This document shows, one piece after another, positions 36,781 through 43,910 of a stretch of DNA of 64,000 nucleotides. The position numbers and the translations under genes are program-made. Under the pieces are notes generated by a model that did no database searches, was not told where the DNA came from, and worked only from the letters and a program-made list of their open reading frames with translations. This stretch comes from Pseudomonas congelans (GTDB lineage Bacteria > Pseudomonadota > Gammaproteobacteria > Pseudomonadales > Pseudomonadaceae): contig NZ_FNJH01000006.1 of assembly GCF_900103225.1 (NCBI RefSeq), positions 248,001 through 312,000 of the forward strand, written 5' to 3'. Every line of letters starts with the position of its first letter. The stretch's first letter is position 1.

Positions 36781-37674
36781 ATGAAGAAAATATGCTTGTT
36801 TTTAGGCTTTGCCTTGTTGTTTCCGGCATTGGCCCAGGCTGCGGAAAAGCCGCTGTTACGTGTCGGCGCACGGGTGTTCACTGAACAGACCATCCTTGCC
36901 GAACTGACTGCGCAATACCTGCGGACCAAGAACTACGACGTGCAAATCACTGGCGGTCTGGGCAGCAACCTGGCGCGCAGCGCACAGGAAACCGGTCAGT
37001 TGGATCTGCTGTGGGAATACACCGGCGTGTCCCTGGTGGCCTATAACCACATCGACGAAAAACTCGACAGCGCCCAGACCTATGCGCGGGTCAAGGAAGT
37101 CGATGCAAAGAAAGGCCTGGTCTGGCTTTCGCCGTCGAAATTCAACAATACCTATGCGTTGGCGCTGCCGCAGAAAGTGGCTGACAAGTACCCGCAGGTC
37201 AACACCATGACCGATCTGGCCAAAGTCTTCAAAGACGAAGCCAACGAGGGGCATCTGGTCGCGCTGGACACCGAGTTTGCCAACCGTTCCGACGGTCTGA
37301 TCGGCATGGTCAAGCATTACGACATGAATCTGGGGCGTGAAAACACTCGCCAGATGGATTCGGGGTTGGTGTACACCGCGCTGCAGAACGGTCAGGTTTT
37401 CGCAGGGCTTGTTTACACCACCGACGGTCGTCTCAATGCTTTCAAACTGAAAGTGCTGGAAGACGACAAGCATTACTTCCCGGACTACACCGCGGCGCCG
37501 GTGATCCGTCAGGAATATCTGGATAAGCATCCGGACATCGAAACGCTGCTCAAGCCGCTGGCTGACCTGCTGGACAACCAGACCATGATCGACCTCAACG
37601 CTCGCGTCGACGTCGGCCATGAAAGCCCATCCACGGTTGCTGCAGATTTTCTGCGCCAGCACCCATTGAATTAA
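36781..37674 (+). CDS. opuCC: OpuC-type osmoprotectant-binding periplasmic protein
   Basis: A 297-residue binding protein of the OpuAC family. The signal peptide is MKKICLFLGFALLFPALAQA, cleaved before AEKP; there is no lipobox. The mature part begins LLRVGARVFTEQTILAELTAQYL and has QITGGLGSNLARSA and LLWEYTGVSL, typical of quaternary-amine-binding proteins. The start is the ATG at the left edge; the longer reading frame reaching into opuCD is not used. AAGGAAT precedes it, 14 bp after the upstream permease. Confidence 0.9.
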   Translation: MKKICLFLGFALLFPALAQAAEKPLLRVGARVFTEQTILAELTAQYLRTKNYDVQITGGLGSNLARSAQETGQLDLLWEYTGVSLVAYNHIDEKLDSAQTYARVKEVDAKKGLVWLSPSKFNNTYALALPQKVADKYPQVNTMTDLAKVFKDEANEGHLVALDTEFANRSDGLIGMVKHYDMNLGRENTRQMDSGLVYTALQNGQVFAGLVYTTDGRLNAFKLKVLEDDKHYFPDYTAAPVIRQEYLDKHPDIETLLKPLADLLDNQTMIDLNARVDVGHESPSTVAADFLRQHPLN

Positions 37675-37687
37675 GGAAGGAGACGAT

Positions 37688-38341
37688 ATGAGTTTCTTGA
37701 GCGCCTTCTCCCATCTGGACTGGGCACAGGTCCTGCACCTGACCTGGCAGCACATCACGCTGGTTGGCATCGCCGTGACCCTGGCTATCGTGGTCGGTGT
37801 GCCGCTGGGCGTATTGATGACGCGTTTCCCGGCATTGGCTGGTCCGCTGCAAGCCAGCGCCACCGTGCTGCTGACCGTACCGTCGATTGCCCTGTTCGGT
37901 CTGCTGTTGCCGTTCTACTCCAAGTTCGGCCAGGGCCTTGGCCCGATGCCGGCGATTACGGCGGTATTTCTTTACTCGCTGCTGCCGATCATGCGTAACA
38001 CCTACCTGGCCCTGACAGGCGTAGAGCCGGGTATCCGCGAAGCCGCCAAAGGCATCGGCATGACTTTCGGCCAGCGCCTGCGCATGGTCGAACTGCCCAT
38101 CGCAGTGCCTGTGATCCTCGCCGGTGTGCGCACCGCCGTGGTGATGAATATCGGTGTCATGACCATCGCCGCGACCATCGGTGCCGGTGGTCTGGGTGTA
38201 CTCATTCTTGCTTCCATCAGCCGCAGCGATATGTCGATGCTGATCGTCGGCGCGGTACTGGTCAGTATTCTGGCCATCATCGCCGACCTTCTCCTGCAAT
38301 GGCTGCAACGCACGCTGACTCCAAAAGGATTACTGAAATGA
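37688..38341 (+). CDS. opuCB: OpuC-type osmoprotectant ABC transporter permease
   Basis: A 217-residue permease, the second transmembrane subunit of the OpuC complex. The EAA loop reads IREAAKGIGMTFGQRLRMVELPIA. An AAGGAGACGA site precedes the ATG. Its stop codon overlaps the start of opuCA (ATGA), indicating translational coupling. Member of the same four-gene operon. Confidence 0.88.
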   Translation: MSFLSAFSHLDWAQVLHLTWQHITLVGIAVTLAIVVGVPLGVLMTRFPALAGPLQASATVLLTVPSIALFGLLLPFYSKFGQGLGPMPAITAVFLYSLLPIMRNTYLALTGVEPGIREAAKGIGMTFGQRLRMVELPIAVPVILAGVRTAVVMNIGVMTIAATIGAGGLGVLILASISRSDMSMLIVGAVLVSILAIIADLLLQWLQRTLTPKGLLK

Positions 38342-39504
38342 TCGAACTCCAGAACCTCTCCAAGACTTTCCAGAGCAACGGCAAAGAAGTGAAGGCTGTC
38401 GATTCGGTCAGCCTCACGGTCAACGAAGGCGAAATCTGCGTCTTCCTCGGCCCGTCGGGCTGCGGCAAGAGCACCACGCTGAAAATGATCAACCGCCTGA
38501 TCATGCCGACCTCCGGCAAGGTGCTGATCAATGGCGAAGACACCACGGATCTGGACGAAGTGACCCTGCGTCGCAACATCGGCTACGTGATTCAGCAGAT
38601 CGGTCTGTTCCCGAACATGACCATCGAAGAAAACATCGTGGTCGTGCCCAAGCTGCTCGGCTGGGACAAGCAGCGTTGCCATGATCGTGCTCGCGAACTG
38701 ATGAGCATGATCAAGCTCGAGCCCAAGCAGTACCTGCATCGCTACCCGCGTGAACTGTCCGGTGGTCAGCAGCAGCGCATCGGCGTGATCCGCGCCCTGG
38801 CAGCCGACGCTCCCTTGCTGTTGATGGACGAACCGTTCGGCGCGGTCGACCCGATCAACCGCGAGATGATCCAGAACGAGTTCTTCGAGATGCAGCGCGC
38901 GCTGAACAAGACCGTGATCATGGTCAGCCACGACATCGACGAAGCCATCAAGCTGGGCGACAAGATCGCTATCTTCCGTGGCGGTAAATTGCTGCAGATC
39001 GATCACCCGGACACCTTGCTCGCGCATCCGGCTGACGATTTCGTCAGCAGCTTCGTGGGCCAGGACAGCACCCTCAAGCGTCTGCTGCTGGTCAAGGCCG
39101 AAGATGCGGCCGACAACGCGCCGTCAGTCAGCCCGGAAACCCCGGTGGCCGATGCGCTGGAAGTGATGGACGAAAACGACCGCCGCTACATCGTTGTCAC
39201 CGACGGCGAGAACAAGGCAATGGGCTATGTGCGTCGTCGTGACCTGCACCGTCAGCAGGGCACGTGCGCGCAGTTCATACGTGAGTTCAATGCCACCGCG
39301 GCCTACGACGAGCACTTGCGCATCCTGCTGTCGCGCATGTACGAGTTCAACCGCGCCTGGCTGCCAGTGCTGGATGCCGAGAACGTGTTCCTGGGTGAAG
39401 TGACGCAAGAGTCGATTGCGGCTTATCTGAGCTCGGGCCGTTCGCGTGGCATGAAGACCAGTATTGTTTCGCCTGCGGACGTTGCAGCCGAAGCACAGGC
39501 ATAA
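38338..39504 (+). CDS. opuCA: OpuC-type osmoprotectant ABC transporter ATPase with CBS domains
   Basis: A 388-residue ATPase. The N-terminal half is the ABC domain: Walker A GPSGCGKST at 38-46, signature LSGGQQQRIGVIRAL, Walker B LLLMDEPFGAVDP. The C-terminal 130 residues contain two CBS repeats (DALEVMDENDRRYIVVTD and the following copy), which in OpuCA of P. syringae were shown to matter for osmoregulatory activity. It closes the operon and is followed by a strong terminator at 39514-39555. Confidence 0.93.
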   Translation: MIELQNLSKTFQSNGKEVKAVDSVSLTVNEGEICVFLGPSGCGKSTTLKMINRLIMPTSGKVLINGEDTTDLDEVTLRRNIGYVIQQIGLFPNMTIEENIVVVPKLLGWDKQRCHDRARELMSMIKLEPKQYLHRYPRELSGGQQQRIGVIRALAADAPLLLMDEPFGAVDPINREMIQNEFFEMQRALNKTVIMVSHDIDEAIKLGDKIAIFRGGKLLQIDHPDTLLAHPADDFVSSFVGQDSTLKRLLLVKAEDAADNAPSVSPETPVADALEVMDENDRRYIVVTDGENKAMGYVRRRDLHRQQGTCAQFIREFNATAAYDEHLRILLSRMYEFNRAWLPVLDAENVFLGEVTQESIAAYLSSGRSRGMKTSIVSPADVAAEAQA

Positions 39505-39513
39505 GCCTGGAAA

Positions 39514-39555
39514 GATCAGCCCGGTGCCGCAAAGGCATCGGGCTGATCGTGTTTT
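39514..39555 (+). terminator. Intrinsic terminator of the opuC operon
   Basis: A 15-bp stem with one G-T pair (39514-39528 with 39534-39548), GCAAA loop and a GTGTTTT tail, starting 10 bp after the opuCA stop. Confidence 0.92.
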
Positions 39556-39862
39556 ATATGACGTTTCACCACGAACAGATCGCGCATCCGGCACGAATGC
39601 CCGGACATCCGCGAGGCCTCCCTTGATAGTCCGTGCAGGCCGCGCTCCAGATAGTCAGTAGCCACCGCTATTTGATCACCGTCTTCAGCCGTTCTTCTGC
39701 CGAAGTCCAGGGCTGATCTTCCCATTTTAAAACTGCCGGATTGCCCGGGCCCTTTCAGTCGCTTATTACCCTGCGGGGAACATCTGCCTGTCATGCAGGT
39801 CGGTTAAACAGGTCCTTGGGAAGGCAACTCAAGAGCCCTGTGCAAAAACGCGACATTTTTTG

Positions 39863-39891
39863 TTGATATCCGGCCCCTCAGGTCCTAAAGT
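39863..39891 (+). promoter_or_regulatory. Sigma-70-like promoter upstream of speC
   Basis: TTGATA at 39863-39868 and TAAAGT at 39886-39891 are spaced by 17 bp, an ideal spacing. The -35 hexamer has one mismatch, the -10 two. Transcription would start near 39898. Confidence 0.5.
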
Positions 39892-39897
39892 TCGCGC

Positions 39898-39990
39898 CGA
39901 ACGTCCATGCTGGAAACGATCCATCCGGCTCAAGTACTGACGACGAGACAGCAAGGCCAGGAAGGCAGCCCTTCAGGGCCTTTTTGCTTT
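39898..39990 (+). ncRNA. Short terminated leader transcript or small RNA upstream of speC
   Basis: From the predicted start near 39898 to an intrinsic terminator: a stem of AAGGCC with GGCCTT (39953-39958 with 39977-39982), an inner GAAGG-CCTTC stem (39961-39965 with 39970-39974) and a TTTTT-GC-TTT tail. The terminator lies about 105 bp before speC. Either a 90-nt small RNA or an attenuator of speC would fit. No Rfam family was recognised. Confidence 0.45.
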
Positions 39991-40092
39991 CGGCGACATG
40001 CCTTGGGAAGTAGGCGAACCAAAGTGGGGATACGGAGGGCGTTCATTTGTACCCATTGACCAATACCGTTTGCCAATAGGAGTTCCAGCAGC

Positions 40093-41256
40093 ATGCCGAT
40101 CAATGTCGAAGACTACTACTCAGCCGAAACCTTCAAGAAAATGAAGGCGTTCGCTGACAAGCAAGAAACCCCGTTCGTGGTCATTGATACTGACATCATC
40201 AGCAAGGCATATGACGACCTGCGTGCGGGCTTCGAATTCGCCAAGGTCTATTACGCAGTCAAAGCCAACCCGGCTGTTGAAGTCATCAATCTGCTCAAGG
40301 AAAAGGGTTCGAGCTTCGACATCGCGTCGATCTACGAGCTGGACAAGGTCTTGAGCTGTGGTGTCGGTCCGGAGCGCATGAGCTACGGCAACACCATCAA
40401 GAAATCCAAGGACATTCGTTACTTCTACGAGAAGGGCGTGCGTCTGTTCGCTACCGACTCCGAAGCCGACCTGCGCAACATTGCCAAGGCTGCACCGGGC
40501 GCGAAAGTCTATGTGCGTATCCTGACCGAAGGCTCGACCACGGCTGACTGGCCTCTGTCGCGTAAATTCGGCTGCCAGACCGACATGGCCATGGACCTGT
40601 TGATTCTTGCCCGCGATCTGGGTCTGGTGCCTTACGGCATCTCGTTCCACGTTGGCTCGCAACAGCGCGACATCAGCGTCTGGGATGCTGCCATCGCCAA
40701 GGTCAAAGTGATCTTCGAGCGTCTGAAAGAAGAAGACGGCATCGTTCTCAAGCTGATCAACATGGGTGGCGGCTTCCCGGCCAACTACATCACCCGCACC
40801 AACAGCCTGGAAACCTACGCTGAAGAGATCATCCGCTTCCTGAAGGAAGACTTCGGTGACGACCTGCCGGAAATCATTCTGGAGCCGGGCCGTTCGCTGA
40901 TCTCCAACGCCGGCATTCTGGTCAGCGAAGTGGTACTGGTCGCCCGCAAGTCGCGTACTGCGGTCGAGCGTTGGGTATACACCGACGTGGGCAAGTTCTC
41001 CGGTCTGATCGAAACCATGGACGAAGCCATCAAGTTTCCGATCTGGACCGAGAAGAAGGGTGAAATGGAAGAAGTGGTTATCGCCGGCCCTACCTGCGAC
41101 AGCGCCGACATCATGTACGAAAACTACAAGTACGGTCTGCCCCTCAACCTGGCCATCGGTGACCGCATGTACTGGTTGTCCACCGGTGCCTATACCACCA
41201 GCTACAGCGCAGTAGAATTCAATGGCTTCCCGCCGCTGAAATCGTTCTACCTGTAA
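40093..41256 (+). CDS. speC: Ornithine decarboxylase (group IV)
   Basis: A 387-residue PLP-dependent decarboxylase of the alanine-racemase fold, like eukaryotic ornithine decarboxylase; it makes putrescine. The PLP lysine is Lys57 in AVKANP. Other motifs are HVGSQ, MGGGFP, ILEPGRSLI, and the catalytic cysteine in GPTCDSADI. Length and sequence match Pseudomonas SpeC (PA4519 type). GAG-rich site precedes the ATG. A strong terminator follows. Confidence 0.94.
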   Translation: MPINVEDYYSAETFKKMKAFADKQETPFVVIDTDIISKAYDDLRAGFEFAKVYYAVKANPAVEVINLLKEKGSSFDIASIYELDKVLSCGVGPERMSYGNTIKKSKDIRYFYEKGVRLFATDSEADLRNIAKAAPGAKVYVRILTEGSTTADWPLSRKFGCQTDMAMDLLILARDLGLVPYGISFHVGSQQRDISVWDAAIAKVKVIFERLKEEDGIVLKLINMGGGFPANYITRTNSLETYAEEIIRFLKEDFGDDLPEIILEPGRSLISNAGILVSEVVLVARKSRTAVERWVYTDVGKFSGLIETMDEAIKFPIWTEKKGEMEEVVIAGPTCDSADIMYENYKYGLPLNLAIGDRMYWLSTGAYTTSYSAVEFNGFPPLKSFYL

Positions 41257-41270
41257 ATTCCCAGCGTCAG

Positions 41271-41300
41271 AAAAAAGCCCACGAACGTGGGCTTTTTTTT
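41271..41300 (+). terminator. Intrinsic terminator of speC
   Basis: AAAAAAGCCCACG pairs with CGTGGGCTTTTTT across an AA loop and ends in eight T residues; it can act on both strands. Confidence 0.95.
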
Positions 41301-41431
41301 CGTCCGTAAAAAATAATTATGTAAGCCTTCAGGCGCTGGAAAGTGCCGTAAGTGCAGCGTTTTTTTTGCCGAAGCCTAATACGTTTCAGCCTTCTTTGTT
41401 GCTTATTCCTACAGGCAAGGTCCGCGCCGTT

Positions 41432-41445
41432 AACTTTTTAAAGTT
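41432..41445. promoter_or_regulatory. Perfect 14-bp palindrome upstream of the xaxA homologue
   Basis: AACTTTTTAAAGTT is a perfect AT-rich palindrome about 90 bp before the predicted toxin start, in a 230-bp AT-rich leader. It is a possible operator; the regulator is unknown. Confidence 0.35.
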
Positions 41446-41532
41446 GAAGCCCTCTGTTAATTTTTAGTGGCCTTGAAGCGTCAGTTTATGACTGCCGCAA
41501 AAACAGGACCTAAATTAATAAGGACATTAATC

Positions 41533-42732
41533 ATGGCTACTGCTGTTGAACCGCAATTAACAGATGGTAAGGAACATACCGTCGAAGATGTCAGTCGTGT
41601 CAGTAAGGATTTAATGGATGCCCTCACCAGTCAGGCGGCGGATATTGCGCGAGCCCCCGGCCTGCTGATTACCAACGAAGATGTTCGCCGTATCAGGCGC
41701 TATGTCAATACGGGCCTGGCACTGCCTACCAAACTGGAAGAAGTCACCCATTTGGTGGGCGGGGTGGACAACGGTATTCCCGGTCTCGAGCCAGAAGCAA
41801 TCTGCAAACTGTACGTCGATATCCAGGAGCATGCCAGAAGCTGGTCGGCGCTTGAAACCACGATGCAGAAAGTCGGCAGCGACTTGCATGTCTTCTCGGG
41901 CAATCTGATTACCATCGCCACTCACATTATAGAGTTCATCAAAGGCCTCGAGTCTTACCAGACTCTGAAAGTGGGGGACTTGACCCCTGCACAGATCGAG
42001 CAAATGCCGGCGGTCGAGATAATGGATCAAGACAGCAAGAAGCTGCCCGGGTTATTGGCGCTGGTCGATGACCTCAAGGTATACATCAAGGATCACAGTG
42101 CCAGTACCACACGCACCCGAGTCGGAGTCACTGAGTTCAAGCGTCGTCTCAAAGATAATATAGCCCCTGACGTGGCGCTGAAAATAAGGCTGGCCAGTTC
42201 GAAAGACGGTGACGAAGAAGTGACCCGGCTTAGCGCTGAAGTCGATCAGCTTAACGAGCGCATCAATCAGAAACTGGCGGAGTATGAAGAGTATTCCGAT
42301 TACAAGTGGATCGGTTTCTGGTGGGGGCCTCTCGGTGGGGCAATTTCCTATTCCATTTACGGGCCCAAAGCGTCGAGTGCCCTCAGTGAAAAAGATAGCC
42401 TGATTGAACAAAAGAGTCAGCTCGAGCAGAAGATAAAGCAATTCAATAAGCTGTTGAGCGACCTGTTGGCGTTCGAAACCAGTCTTCAGGATCTGAAGGC
42501 CAGAGTTGATGGTGCCGCCAGTGGCGTCAGCAATATAGAAAGCCTGTGGGTGCTCTTGGAGGAGTTGGTCGACTCCTCCTACGATCGCATTAAAAATACC
42601 AATAATGCCGTGTACCTGGTCAGTTTCGTTTCGCGCTTTCAAACACTGATGACCAACTGGACATCGATTCAGGCTCAGGCCTTTGATCTGCTGACCGCTT
42701 TCAATAAGGCACTGGATGAACCGGCTGCCTGA
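41533..42732 (+). CDS. Alpha-pore-forming toxin subunit A, XaxA/YaxA family
   Basis: A 399-residue protein matching the A component of xenorhabdolysin/YaxAB binary cytotoxins in size, order and helical make-up. It is almost entirely alpha-helical with long coiled coils (about 95-190 and 225-258 with 285-345). Between the coils sits a short hydrophobic hairpin, WIGFWWGPLGGAISYSIYG at 259-277, the expected foot or membrane-contacting tip. There is no signal peptide, as in XaxA. The ATG is preceded by AAGGA; an earlier GTG is unlikely. It is followed 35 bp later by the B component. The region is more AT-rich than its surroundings and replaces the piuA-piuC genes found in P. aeruginosa, suggesting acquisition. 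Confidence 0.85.
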   Translation: MATAVEPQLTDGKEHTVEDVSRVSKDLMDALTSQAADIARAPGLLITNEDVRRIRRYVNTGLALPTKLEEVTHLVGGVDNGIPGLEPEAICKLYVDIQEHARSWSALETTMQKVGSDLHVFSGNLITIATHIIEFIKGLESYQTLKVGDLTPAQIEQMPAVEIMDQDSKKLPGLLALVDDLKVYIKDHSASTTRTRVGVTEFKRRLKDNIAPDVALKIRLASSKDGDEEVTRLSAEVDQLNERINQKLAEYEEYSDYKWIGFWWGPLGGAISYSIYGPKASSALSEKDSLIEQKSQLEQKIKQFNKLLSDLLAFETSLQDLKARVDGAASGVSNIESLWVLLEELVDSSYDRIKNTNNAVYLVSFVSRFQTLMTNWTSIQAQAFDLLTAFNKALDEPAA

Positions 42733-42767
42733 GTGCTGACTAACTTATATTTAAAGAGAATACCGTT

Positions 42768-43781
42768 ATGACTGTTCATGTACTTGATACCCCTTTCCAA
42801 CTGCCTAAACCTGATGTGGACGTTATTATCGCCAGTCGTGAAAAACTGAAGCAGACGTCGGATGCATTGCCTGATGTCTATTTACCCATCCTGAAAGAGA
42901 CCTTGCGCAGCCTGGTCAGCGAAGTCGGCAGTGTCGACAAGCAAGCACTGGATACGCTGACGCTTGTTCCGCATATGTTGAACGGCGACGAAATGCTGCC
43001 TTTTCTTGAGGCCGTCAAGGAACTCAGGAGCCAGCCTGATGATGCCAAGAGCGTCGCCGCCATCGCAAACTTCAATGAAGAGATCAGCAAACTGCTGGAT
43101 GCACGGCTGACCTCTCTGACCGATCAGGCCACCGTGCTGGACAAGGCGCTTATCAATCTGGATGCAGTGCAGGTCGATACCGCAAATCATCTGACACCTG
43201 CCCTTGACCAGGAAATCAGCACGCTGGAGGCCAGGCTTGCGACTGAACAGGCGCGCCTGGATGAGGTGGTGCAACAGGTCGCTTTGGTCAACGCGTTGAT
43301 CAAAGACATCGAGAGCCTCAGTTTTTTCGACAAGCTGAAGCCTCTGGTCGCATCGCTGCAAGTTTTGGCAGACATCGACCCCAAAGATCCGTTGATCGGC
43401 TCTATCAAGGCGGGTATTACGGGGGTGTCCAACATCCTGAATCTGGCGGACGCTGCCGTTGACTATGAGCAACTGATAGGCCTGAGGGAAAAGCAGCAAA
43501 CGCAGTTGACAGGCCTGCAGGCAACGGTTGACGAGACGCGCACAGCGCTGAAAGTCGAAGTGAGCAAGCGCGACCAGCTCTCGACTCTCGCCTCGATTGA
43601 GGTCTGCAAGAAAGACTACGTTCGCGAGCTGGGTAAATTGCTGGAGGCTTTGAAGCATGTTGAGGCCAACAGTCGCCTGCCTGCCACCGAAGTGATCGAA
43701 AAGCGTGTCGAGCATTTCAGACTGCACGCTGATGCACTGAATAACTATCTGGTGGATCTGCGCAGCAACTGGCGCAGTTGA
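42768..43781 (+). CDS. Alpha-pore-forming toxin subunit B, XaxB/YaxB family
   Basis: A 337-residue helical protein of the size of XaxB. Coiled-coil segments flank a central hydrophobic region at about 183-230 (LSFFDKLKPLVASLQVL, then LIGSIKAGITGVSNILNLA) that would supply the membrane-inserting helices. The C-terminus returns to coiled coil. There is no signal peptide. AAAGAGAA precedes the ATG. With its partner it would assemble into a heteromeric pore on host cells; known hosts of XaxAB toxins are insect and mammalian cells. Role in a plant- or water-associated Pseudomonas is unknown. A hairpin follows the stop codon. Confidence 0.83.
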   Translation: MTVHVLDTPFQLPKPDVDVIIASREKLKQTSDALPDVYLPILKETLRSLVSEVGSVDKQALDTLTLVPHMLNGDEMLPFLEAVKELRSQPDDAKSVAAIANFNEEISKLLDARLTSLTDQATVLDKALINLDAVQVDTANHLTPALDQEISTLEARLATEQARLDEVVQQVALVNALIKDIESLSFFDKLKPLVASLQVLADIDPKDPLIGSIKAGITGVSNILNLADAAVDYEQLIGLREKQQTQLTGLQATVDETRTALKVEVSKRDQLSTLASIEVCKKDYVRELGKLLEALKHVEANSRLPATEVIEKRVEHFRLHADALNNYLVDLRSNWRS

Positions 43782-43794
43782 TACGCCGGCAGCG

Positions 43795-43818
43795 CCCCGT
43801 TTGTCATGACAGGCGGGG
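43795..43818 (+). terminator. Hairpin after the toxin pair
   Basis: The 24 bases form a nearly loopless 12-bp inverted repeat (43795-43806 with 43807-43818, two G-T pairs) 13 bp after the xaxB stop. Only a weak TTTC follows, so termination may be partial. Confidence 0.5.
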
Positions 43819-43910
43819 TTTCGGTTATGGCAGAAGACACGTTACAGATGGACACGATATGGCCGTCAGTGCATTAATTGCGCCGCGCAATATGAGTGAG
43901 AGTAGCGAGC

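Larger units (their letters stand above)
39505..40092. other. 588-bp region between opuCA and speC
   Basis: It holds the opuC terminator (39514-39555), a stretch of about 280 bp in which I see no supported feature (a minus-strand 92-codon frame, 39516-39794, overlaps the terminator and looks non-coding), a promoter-like pair (39863-39891), a short terminated transcript candidate ending at 39988, and about 100 bp of leader before speC. Confidence 0.5.

Noticed and set aside
39516..39794. 92-codon minus-strand frame between opuCA and speC
   Set aside because: It overlaps the opuC terminator, has no good ribosome-binding site and matches nothing I recognise.
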